From NCBI GenBank assembly GCA_045657645.1, contig JAZOTL010000057.1:1-7539 (forward strand): a DNA stretch of 7,539 nt, in the 5' to 3' direction. The translations under genes were made by a program, and so were the position numbers. The notes under the pieces were generated by a model. That model saw only the letters and a program-made list of their open reading frames with translations. It was not told the origin of the DNA and made no database searches. The number at the start of each line of letters is the position of its first letter. Position 1 is the stretch's first letter. Positions 1 through 5,783 of this stretch are shown here, piece after piece. The stretch comes from RGIG7300 sp045657645. Lineage in GTDB: Bacteria; Bacillota; Clostridia; Oscillospirales; CAG-272.

Positions 1-28
1 CTCGTTTTTAACACAAGTTAAAGCGCGC

Positions 29-51
29 CAAGCCTTATTTTATAAGGCTTG
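29..51 (-). terminator. Hairpin terminator after the surface operon (possibly bidirectional)
   Basis: A perfect 10-bp stem, CAAGCCTTAT/ATAAGGCTTG, with a three-base loop lies 31 bases beyond the LRR gene stop. On the minus strand it is followed by GCGCGCTTTAACTT, a poor U-tract, though an outer AGC/GCT pairing could extend the stem. On the plus strand it is followed by ACGGGCTCTTTTATT, which is slightly more U-rich. It may therefore serve a convergent gene beyond the left edge as well. A small TTAAC/GTTAA inverted repeat (8-21) follows. Confidence 0.65.
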
Positions 52-82
52 ACGGGCTCTTTTATTGTATTATTCTTATAGG

Positions 83-2230
83 TTATCCCACAGGAAATTC
101 GGTAAATATTTCGGTATAATACTTAAACTGAACCATAAACCTTGCACCTACCGCACGGTTTACCTGAGCCGTGGGGGCAAGGATAAGAGCATTTTCGCTT
201 GTACTGGTATAAAGCCCGTAGCTTACGGCCCAGTTCATTGCATCATATGCCCAATCTGCTACCAGGTCTACGTCTTCGTAATATTCAAGGTTGTCATATT
301 CATAGACTTCAATATCGTAACCACAAAGTTGAGCATAGTTATACACGAACTTTGCCATCTGCTGACGTGTAATGGTACCGCCAAGACCAAATACTCCTTC
401 TCCGATACCGCTTGTAACACCTGATTCATACGCCCATTTAACAGCAGGAGAATACCATTTACCTGCAGGAACGTCCTTAAAGCCGGTATCACCCTGATAG
501 GCAGCCGCATCAACACCTTCAAAATTAAAGAGTATCTGTACGAACTGCTCGCGGGTAAGCTTGCCCTTGGGGTTAAATTTACCGTTGCCTGTTCCACTCA
601 TAAGCTTCAGCTGTGTTGCAGCAAATACGTCCTTTGTATACCAAAGCCCTGCATCCACATCCGAATACATTTCAAGGTATGACAAGGGGAAGTAATTTAT
701 ATAATTTTCAAGAGCGTATTCTTCAACTATACCGCCTTCGGAAGCGTATACCGCAAAATTATCGCTTCCCCAAAAACAGGATCCACCTATCTCTGTTATA
801 CCATCATGCAATATAAGGGATTTAAGATTGGTGCATTCGCAAAAAACCTTAATTCCTATCTTTGTTATCTTTTCAGGAAGTATGTAAACATTATCCGCCT
901 TATTCAATGGATACATAAGTATAGTATCTCCGGAAAAGAGAACTCCGTCCTCTGAATAATAAACAGTATTGGCTTCGTTTACATTTATATCGGTCAATGA
1001 GAAAAGCACAGAGAATGAGCCTTCCTCTATATTAGTAAGAGAAGCGGGCAGATTCAGAATAGAAAGATATTCGTTATCTTGGCAAAAAGCGAACATATCA
1101 ATAACATTAACACCCTCAGGAATACTAAACTCTTCGTCAGGCTTCATTTGAGGATAGTATAAAAGCTCCTTCATGTCCGCGGAATATATTACACCATCCT
1201 TGGCGGCATATGTACTGTGGCCTTCAGCTATTTGGATGTCTTTAATATTGTAAGCTCCCATAATAGCTTGCAATTCAAAGCTTGCTGTAGAAGGAATAGT
1301 AATCTTTTCAATAGATGAAGAGTCAAAAGCAGTTTCTTCAATATTAAGCAAGCCCTCGCTTATAATAAGTTCGGTTAAATATATCGTCTCCCGAAAAGCA
1401 CTAAAGGAAATTACTTTTACTTCACCGTCAACAGTGAACACTTCCCCTTCTCTCGCCGCAGGATACATAACCAGTGTAGACATATCCTTGGTATAAAGCA
1501 CACCGTCCTTTGATGCAAACGCGGTGTTGGCCTCGTCTACCCTTATCTCTTCAAGAGAATACATAGTGACAAAACTATACTCTGTATAAGTAGTAAAGGA
1601 TGCAGGCAGCGTTAACTGTGTAATGGACGTACCGTCAAATGCAAAGTCCTTAATTTCAACCAAGCCCTCGTTGAGCTGAAGCTCTGAAAGATTGCTTGCA
1701 AAACTGAAAGCGCTCTCCATTATAATCTTCACCTCAGGCGGCAAAGTGTAAGAGGTGTCGGTTTTTGTGGGAGCATATGCATAGAGAATAGACATATCCT
1801 TTGAGAAAAGAACGTTATCTATAACAACAAAAGAAGTGTTGGCTTCCGCAAGGGTTATATTTTCAAGATTTACACTTGCGTAAAAAGTACTTTCCCCAAG
1901 CTGTGTTAAAGTAGAAGGGAGAGAAATGCTACGCAGACAGTCAGAATATCCGAAGCTGTCATAGCCGATAGAAGTGACTCCCTCGGGAACTATAACGGTT
2001 TCGGTATACATCATACCCAAAAATGCTGCGTCGCCGATTTTGGTAACGGGGTAGCCTCCAAGGGTGGAAGGAATAACAAGATTAACCTCTTCACCGTAAT
2101 AGCAATCTATTACAGCCTCAGCACCGTTAACGGTGTACTCGTAATCACCTTCTGTTTCAGCTGCAACAGCGAACATCATAATTCCCGTCAGCATCACCAC
2201 AGTCAGTAATACAAACATCAACTTCTTCAT
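83..2230 (-). CDS. Secreted BspA-type leucine-rich-repeat protein with three SLH domains
   Basis: This 715-residue cell-surface protein begins with a signal peptide (1-24, cleavage near AVAA). The body (about 40-500) is built from LRR_5/BspA-like repeats, seen as recurring I.LP..LT.I...AF...-type strands such as VPEGVTSIGYDSF (81-93) and LPASLTNIEEGSF (394-406). Three S-layer-homology domains follow: about 523-572 (SDVDAGLWYTKDVF, KLTREQFVQIL), 584-632 (FKDVPAGKWYSPAV, TITRQQMAKFV) and 651-704 (YEDVDLVADWAYDAM, QVNRAVGARF). The third is the most degenerate, with NR for TR. SLH triplets bind pyruvylated wall polymer non-covalently. BspA-type LRRs are known in adhesins and surface proteins of gut and oral bacteria; the ligand here is unknown. 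AGGAGGG 7 bases before the ATG supports the start. It is cotranscribed behind the CBM9-like gene. Confidence 0.92.
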   Translation of the reverse strand: MKKLMFVLLTVVMLTGIMMFAVAAETEGDYEYTVNGAEAVIDCYYGEEVNLVIPSTLGGYPVTKIGDAAFLGMMYTETVIVPEGVTSIGYDSFGYSDCLRSISLPSTLTQLGESTFYASVNLENITLAEANTSFVVIDNVLFSKDMSILYAYAPTKTDTSYTLPPEVKIIMESAFSFASNLSELQLNEGLVEIKDFAFDGTSITQLTLPASFTTYTEYSFVTMYSLEEIRVDEANTAFASKDGVLYTKDMSTLVMYPAAREGEVFTVDGEVKVISFSAFRETIYLTELIISEGLLNIEETAFDSSSIEKITIPSTASFELQAIMGAYNIKDIQIAEGHSTYAAKDGVIYSADMKELLYYPQMKPDEEFSIPEGVNVIDMFAFCQDNEYLSILNLPASLTNIEEGSFSVLFSLTDINVNEANTVYYSEDGVLFSGDTILMYPLNKADNVYILPEKITKIGIKVFCECTNLKSLILHDGITEIGGSCFWGSDNFAVYASEGGIVEEYALENYINYFPLSYLEMYSDVDAGLWYTKDVFAATQLKLMSGTGNGKFNPKGKLTREQFVQILFNFEGVDAAAYQGDTGFKDVPAGKWYSPAVKWAYESGVTSGIGEGVFGLGGTITRQQMAKFVYNYAQLCGYDIEVYEYDNLEYYEDVDLVADWAYDAMNWAVSYGLYTSTSENALILAPTAQVNRAVGARFMVQFKYYTEIFTEFPVG
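746..1858 (-). repeat. Four-unit super-repeat inside the LRR domain
   Basis: At protein level the LRR region is organised in four larger units beginning at residues 125, 229, 332 and 415, about 104, 103, 83 and 81 residues long. Each opens with a block of the form I.v.EANT.f...DGVLYskDm..L..YP (for example EANTAF at 233-238, DGVLYTKDM at 242-250, DGVIYSADM at 345-353, DGVLFSGD at 428-435), then continues with ordinary LRR strands. The third and fourth units are one LRR step shorter. The repeats are diverged, so this is an old duplication and not recent slippage. The block is a common feature of BspA-type proteins. Confidence 0.6.
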
Positions 2231-2255
2231 AATTTTCCCTCCTGATTTTTTTATT

Positions 2256-3383
2256 TTATTTACGTTTTTTCATACAAACCAAACCTACAGCACTTACTGC
2301 AACAGCGCCTATTGCAACAGCTATGCCGATATCAAGGGTCTGGGCAGAGGCGCCACCCGTAGTAGCTGTGGCATTCTGCTTTTTGGTAGTGGCCTTGGCA
2401 GAAGCTGTGCTAGACACACTACCCTTTTCGGCAGTGGAATTAGTTACTGTTGAATGGGTAGTTTCTCCATCGACATTTGCGTTAGTATCTGAGGTTGGTG
2501 TGCTTGTTTCTTGATTTGCAGGAGCTTCTCCAAGCTCAAGGGTTATTCCATAGCATTTAATGGGCATACCCGAGGAAAGATAGCCTGAAAGACCGTCATA
2601 CAGCTTATATGCGCAGGTAGAAAAGCGCTGGAAGGTTGCAACCTGCTCTGCTTCATCATCATAGAAACGGTCCATATAGATTGCCATTACGCGGTGTGCG
2701 GCGCCTCCTGCGTAGAGCTGTTCTTCGGTTACTTTTATTTCACCATAGGACATACTTTCGGTATCCTCGCAAATATAGTCCCAGGGTATAAAGGCTTCAA
2801 AAAGCCAGCCCTCTGCGGTAGCCTTACCGCTTACCTTAACGTCAGCTGTCAGCTCTGCAGGGTTGGAATGACCTCTGTAAATATGGCATCCGCTATCTTC
2901 AAATATACCTACCGAGTACCATGCGGTATAATCATCATTTGCAGTAAAGCCTGTATCAAGAAAAACTCCCAGCGGATCTATAACAAAGGTAAAGATATCT
3001 CCGTTATAACCGTACACGTTTTCATTCTTTATATTAAAATCATTCTTTACATTGTCAATATCATCAGGGCCTGTGGAATATGTAAAGCTGTTATCCTTAA
3101 TATCCGCTGCGTAATACAGTCCGCTTTGGTCATAAGCGTAGTAAAGCCAAAAGGATTGATTAATTTCATTGGTATTACCAAAGGTAGCCATAAGGTCCCT
3201 ATGGGCGTATACGCCCTCGCTCCATCCCTCTTCGGCGGTAATATCACCGTCCACCATGGGTGAAGCCATATCCGGGATTTTTATAGTACCTATATCACCT
3301 TTCATATTGGGATTGGCAAATACCGATAAGGTAAAAACGTTTAGCAGTAAAACTAAACTGATAACAATAGCAAGCTTTTTCAT
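2256..3383 (-). CDS. Secreted CBM9-like (DOMON-type) surface protein with C-terminal anchor
   Basis: This 375-residue exported protein has four parts. A signal peptide (1-23, cleavage probably after VFA) is followed by a beta-rich domain (about 32-265) resembling carbohydrate-binding module family 9-like domains. Hallmarks there are DGDITAEEGW (45-54), LYYAADIKDNSF (89-100), GDIFTFVIDP (128-137) and GWLFEAFIPW (192-201). A Ser/Thr/Ala-rich linker (about 289-346) could span the cell wall. Last comes a hydrophobic segment (352-370) followed by MKKRK. The motif SAQTLD (346-351) before the hydrophobic segment recalls QTxD-type sorting signals of clostridia but is not a canonical LPXTG or NPQTN, so simple membrane anchoring is equally possible. 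There is no catalytic domain, so sugar or other ligand binding is the likely role, inferred from fold resemblance. It is the first gene of an operon, 25 bases ahead of the LRR-SLH gene. Confidence 0.82.
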   Translation of the reverse strand: MKKLAIVISLVLLLNVFTLSVFANPNMKGDIGTIKIPDMASPMVDGDITAEEGWSEGVYAHRDLMATFGNTNEINQSFWLYYAYDQSGLYYAADIKDNSFTYSTGPDDIDNVKNDFNIKNENVYGYNGDIFTFVIDPLGVFLDTGFTANDDYTAWYSVGIFEDSGCHIYRGHSNPAELTADVKVSGKATAEGWLFEAFIPWDYICEDTESMSYGEIKVTEEQLYAGGAAHRVMAIYMDRFYDDEAEQVATFQRFSTCAYKLYDGLSGYLSSGMPIKCYGITLELGEAPANQETSTPTSDTNANVDGETTHSTVTNSTAEKGSVSSTASAKATTKKQNATATTGGASAQTLDIGIAVAIGAVAVSAVGLVCMKKRK

Positions 3384-3404
3384 ATTTCATCCTCCGTTAA
3401 TTTG

Positions 3405-3433
3405 ATTATATCACCAATCCTAAAAAATTACAA
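3405..3433 (-). promoter_or_regulatory. Predicted promoter of the CBM9-like/LRR surface operon
   Basis: The minus strand shows -35 TTGTAA (3428-3433, four of six consensus bases), a 17-base spacer and a perfect TATAAT -10 (3405-3410) with an extended TGA before it. The start should be near 3398. The leader is therefore about 15 bases and contains little more than the ribosome site GGAGG (3391-3395), 7 bases before the ATG at 3383. The 12-base core GTGATATAATCA is identical to that of the operon promoter at 5691-5702. Confidence 0.75.
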
Positions 3434-3464
3434 TACCCGAAGAAAACGAACTCTCTTCGGGTAT
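3433..3464 (-). terminator. Second hairpin between operons (possible back-up terminator)
   Basis: Directly after the U-run of the preceding terminator there is a perfect 11-bp inverted repeat, ATACCCGAAGA/TCTTCGGGTAT (arms 3454-3464 and 3433-3443), with a 10-base loop. On the minus strand a six-T run follows five bases later (TGTAATTTTTT), so it could be a weak tandem terminator. Its distal arm touches the -35 box of the next promoter, so a role as a binding site or as an insulator of the surface operon is also possible. Confidence 0.55.
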
Positions 3465-3491
3465 AAAAAAACGGGATATTAAATCCCGTTT
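3465..3491 (-). terminator. Intrinsic terminator of the VUT-SDR-EEP operon
   Basis: A perfect 9-bp stem, AAACGGGAT/ATCCCGTTT (arms 3483-3491 and 3469-3477), encloses the five-base loop 3478-3482. On the minus strand it ends in a run of seven T residues (3465-3471). It starts 7 bases after the EEP stop codon, the standard layout of a strong factor-independent terminator. Confidence 0.93.
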
Positions 3492-3498
3492 CCACAAG

Positions 3499-4257
3499 CT
3501 ATATTTGAGCTTTAATATATAACCCAAAATGATCGGAAGGATATTTTGAATCTACCGTATCGTCTATTATCTTTTGAGTAACGGGTTTAACAAGGCCGTT
3601 TACAAAGCAATAGTCGATATGCATATCCTTATTCTTTTCGGGAGCGTACCCGTGATAGGTGGCACTCATATCTCTTACCGTTGCCACATTTACATCGGTA
3701 AAATACTGAGTCATAGTCTTATAGCCGGGGCTATCGGGGGTCATATTAAAGTCCCCCACTATAAGGGTAGGAAGAGTTGATATCTTTTTACTGTAATCCT
3801 CTATAAGCTTTGCACTTTTTACCTGACCTTTATCACCAAAACCGAAGTGGGTATTCATAAAGGTAAAGCTCTTCCCTGTTGTCTTTTCCTTTAAAATCAC
3901 GTACACGCACATTCTAAAGCAGTTCCACACCTCGTCCCAACCGCGGGATTCAACCTCAGGAGTGTCCGAAAGCCAGAAAAATCCCGTTTTTATACAGTCA
4001 AATTTGTCTTTTTTCCAAAGGATAGGTGAGGATTCTATATCCTTCTTTTCCGAACGGTATTTGTTAAAGATATCATATTCCTTCAAAAAGCTGTGGGAAA
4101 TATACTTTTCCCATACGGGTCTGTACTCCTGCAGGCCTATGATATCTGCATCATAGGGTTTAATAACCTTCTCCAATCGGGGAGCACGCTGGGCAATAGA
4201 ATAGCCGTCGGGGTCATCACAGCATCTGATATTAAAGCTTACTATATCCAAATCCAT
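3499..4257 (-). CDS. Endonuclease/exonuclease/phosphatase (EEP) family metal-dependent hydrolase
   Basis: This 252-residue protein without a signal peptide or membrane segment is presumably cytosolic. It carries the complete active site of the DNase I-like EEP fold: N9 (SFNIR), E44 (LQE), H137 (NTHFG), D169 and N171 (GDFN), D215 (HIDYCF) and D242-H243 (SDH). The family cleaves phosphodiester or phosphomonoester bonds in nucleic acids, phospholipids or inositol phosphates using Mg2+. The middle segment with FWLSDTP and GWD resembles the small bacterial EEP-1 type subgroup rather than exonuclease III, and the substrate is unknown. The gene begins 12 bases after the SDR stop with AGGG 7 bases before the ATG, and is followed within 7 bases by a strong terminator, so it is the last gene of the operon. 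Confidence 0.9.
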   Translation of the reverse strand: MDLDIVSFNIRCCDDPDGYSIAQRAPRLEKVIKPYDADIIGLQEYRPVWEKYISHSFLKEYDIFNKYRSEKKDIESSPILWKKDKFDCIKTGFFWLSDTPEVESRGWDEVWNCFRMCVYVILKEKTTGKSFTFMNTHFGFGDKGQVKSAKLIEDYSKKISTLPTLIVGDFNMTPDSPGYKTMTQYFTDVNVATVRDMSATYHGYAPEKNKDMHIDYCFVNGLVKPVTQKIIDDTVDSKYPSDHFGLYIKAQI

Positions 4258-4269
4258 TTAAGTACCCTA

Positions 4270-4920
4270 TTACTTCCAAATAAAGTTGTAGTTTATCGAT
4301 TCACCGCCGTCAACCAAAATGCACTGTCCCGTGCAAAAGCCGTTCACTACGGTTAAGAAATACGCCCATTGGGCTATCTCTTCGGGTGTTGCCCACCTCT
4401 TAAGGGGAGTTTCCTCCATTATCTGTCCCCAAAGCTCGGGGTCGTTTATCACACAATCGTTTAAAGGTGTGAGAACACCGCCGGGGTCAAGGCTGTTACA
4501 GGTAGCACCGTAAGGGGCAACGCGCATAGCTACGTTTTTAGTATATGCCAAAACGCCCCCCTTGCTTGCGCAATATTCGGGGAATTCTGCACCTGTATGA
4601 GCACTTGCAGAGCCTATATTAAGAATTGAGTGTATTTTTTCCTGAACTCCGTATTTTTCGGTTATATGAATAAGGGCCTTTAAATTGATATCTATATCAT
4701 CTTCATTTTGGGTGCCTGCGTTGTTTATAAGAACTTCAACGCCATCTATTTCCGGCAACCTCTCTTTATCCCGCACGTCGCATTTATGGTGGGTATACAA
4801 AGGATGCTCAATGCCTTTTTCCATACGGTCTATACCTATTACAGTATGTCCCTCAAGTAAGAAGAGCTCCGCTATGGCTTTTCCTATACCCTGACTTGTT
4901 CCCGTAATCAAAACCTTCAT
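4270..4920 (-). CDS. Short-chain dehydrogenase/reductase (SDR), substrate unknown
   Basis: This cytosolic NAD(P)-dependent oxidoreductase of 216 residues has a classical SDR Rossmann fold. It shows the nucleotide loop TGTSQGIG (6-13), an Asp at the end of strand 2 (GIDR, D31) that usually favours NAD+ over NADP+, CDV (47-49), NNAG (66-69), and the catalytic tetrad N79, S104, Y116 and K120 (YCASK). The PGGVLTP loop (146-152) and C-terminal TGQCILVDGG (197-206) are also present. It is shorter than the usual 240-260 residues mainly because the segment between NNAG and N79 is only nine residues, but all catalytic residues remain, so it should be active. It starts 2 bases after the VUT stop, with AGGGG inside the end of that gene as its ribosome site, suggesting translational coupling. 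Annotations such as 3-oxoacyl-ACP reductase would be over-specific. Confidence 0.9.
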   Translation of the reverse strand: MKVLITGTSQGIGKAIAELFLLEGHTVIGIDRMEKGIEHPLYTHHKCDVRDKERLPEIDGVEVLINNAGTQNEDDIDINLKALIHITEKYGVQEKIHSILNIGSASAHTGAEFPEYCASKGGVLAYTKNVAMRVAPYGATCNSLDPGGVLTPLNDCVINDPELWGQIMEETPLKRWATPEEIAQWAYFLTVVNGFCTGQCILVDGGESINYNFIWK

Positions 4921-4922
4921 TT

Positions 4923-5663
4923 TTATTTACCCCTTTCTATAAATTCCAAATATTCCTTACCAACACTATCAGCCTGCCATCTACGGGTAATACGGTAGCC
5001 TATGGGGGAAAAGGCTATCTCCATAATAAGCTCGGCTACAGCACCTGTCAGGGCGCACATAGTGCATTGAAGAAGGGTCCAATGAAAACCGTTCCAATAG
5101 ATTTTTGCAAAGAAAACAAACACTATAACGGAGAAGATAAAATTATCAAGAAACTGCCCTATAAAGGTTGATATATAGCTCCTCATAGCAAAGGCAAGCT
5201 TACCATCGGGATTATTTTGAAAGCTTTTACCTATCAGCCAGTTAAGGGTGTTGTTTATCACAGCAGAACAAAGAAAAGCAACTGTACTGCCTAACAATAT
5301 AAACCAAGTGCCGCCAAAGATACCGTCAAAAGCGCTGAAATCCCCTGCGTTAGAAGGAATGGCACTTGCCACAAAGAAGATAAGGCAGGTAAGCAGATTT
5401 ATCATAACCGCCAATAGGGTTATAGAGTTGGAGGCTTTTGGGCCAAAGTGTTTTGTTATTATATCCATACACATAAAGGAAAGCCAGGAAATCAAAATTC
5501 CTGCATCAAGAGCTATCCAATCAAGCTGCAAAAGAGTTTTGTTGGCAAGCAGATTCATACAAACAACGCTTACAACAAACAGGGTTACAACCGTTGCAGG
5601 GATGGCCCGCAGCAGCAGCTTAAATTCGTTTTTTTCTTTTTTTAAATCAAACTTTCTTGTCAT
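4923..5663 (-). CDS. VUT-family membrane protein, probable queuosine-precursor transporter (YhhQ-like)
   Basis: This 246-residue membrane protein resembles the VUT (DUF165, PF02592) family, whose E. coli member YhhQ imports preQ0/preQ1 for queuosine modification of tRNA; related members take up queuine. After a basic N-terminus (MTRKFDLKKEK) there are about six hydrophobic helices, near residues 17-39, 48-66, 80-103, 120-145, 160-188 and 195-220. Family-like signatures are the polar DAG in helix 2 and the GQFLDN segment in helix 5, followed by a Phe-rich run. The start is supported by a GAGG site 8 bases upstream. It is the first gene of a tight operon, only 2 bases before the SDR gene. Queuosine-related substrate specificity is inferred from family only; no que or tgt gene is in view and no preQ1 riboswitch fits the short leader. 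Confidence 0.8.
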   Translation of the reverse strand: MTRKFDLKKEKNEFKLLLRAIPATVVTLFVVSVVCMNLLANKTLLQLDWIALDAGILISWLSFMCMDIITKHFGPKASNSITLLAVMINLLTCLIFFVASAIPSNAGDFSAFDGIFGGTWFILLGSTVAFLCSAVINNTLNWLIGKSFQNNPDGKLAFAMRSYISTFIGQFLDNFIFSVIVFVFFAKIYWNGFHWTLLQCTMCALTGAVAELIMEIAFSPIGYRITRRWQADSVGKEYLEFIERGK

Positions 5664-5692
5664 TTTTTACGCCTCTAAATTTAATCGCTATG

Positions 5693-5721
5693 ATTATATC
5701 ACACTTTTTGTAAAAGCGCAA
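5693..5721 (-). promoter_or_regulatory. Predicted promoter of the VUT-SDR-EEP operon
   Basis: The minus strand has a perfect -10 TATAAT (5693-5698) with an extended TGA directly before it. A weak -35, TTGCGC (5716-5721), lies 17 bases upstream. The start should be near 5686, leaving a leader of about 22 bases with a GAGG ribosome site (5672-5675) 8 bases before the ATG. The 12-base core GTGATATAATCA (5691-5702) is identical to that of the surface operon promoter at 3403-3414. The leader is too short for a preQ1 riboswitch, which often controls queuosine-precursor genes. Confidence 0.7.
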
Positions 5722-5739
5722 ATTTAAATATACAGATAC

Positions 5740-5775
5740 GCACAAAAAATCCGTCCTCTTATGAGAACGGATTTT
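5740..5775 (-). terminator. Intrinsic terminator of putP
   Basis: A 13-bp stem with one G-U pair (arms 5763-5775 and 5746-5758) closes a four-base ATAA loop. On the minus strand the second arm runs into TTTTTT. The stem begins 8 bases after the putP stop codon. The plus-strand reading also ends in four or more T residues (5772-5775 and beyond), but there is no plus-strand gene to serve. Confidence 0.9.
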
Positions 5776-5783
5776 AAAATATT

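Noticed and set aside
1..28. End of a convergent plus-strand gene at the left edge
   Set aside because: A stop codon (TAA at 19-21) and a possibly bidirectional hairpin fit the idea, but six codons are far too few to support a gene.
65..424. 119-codon plus-strand frame covering the SLH region
   Set aside because: It is a shadow of the LRR-SLH gene in antisense. It starts inside the intergenic region without a ribosome site and shows no known motif.
746..1858. Recent tandem duplication or a hypervariable DNA repeat in the LRR gene
   Set aside because: The units are related at protein level only. The DNA of the units differs throughout, so there is no sign of slippage or phase variation.
2694..3263. 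189-codon open frame on the plus strand
   Set aside because: It lies wholly antisense to the CBM9-like gene, which has a signal peptide, domain motifs, promoter and ribosome site. The translation looks like low-quality antisense sequence rich in Cys and Ile.
5664..5692. Possible preQ1 riboswitch in front of the VUT transporter
   Set aside because: The predicted leader is only about 22 bases, shorter than the smallest preQ1 aptamer, and no H-type pseudoknot sequence is present.
5248..5727. 159-codon open frame on the plus strand
   Set aside because: It is antisense to the VUT transporter gene and its promoter, with no ribosome site or recognisable motif.
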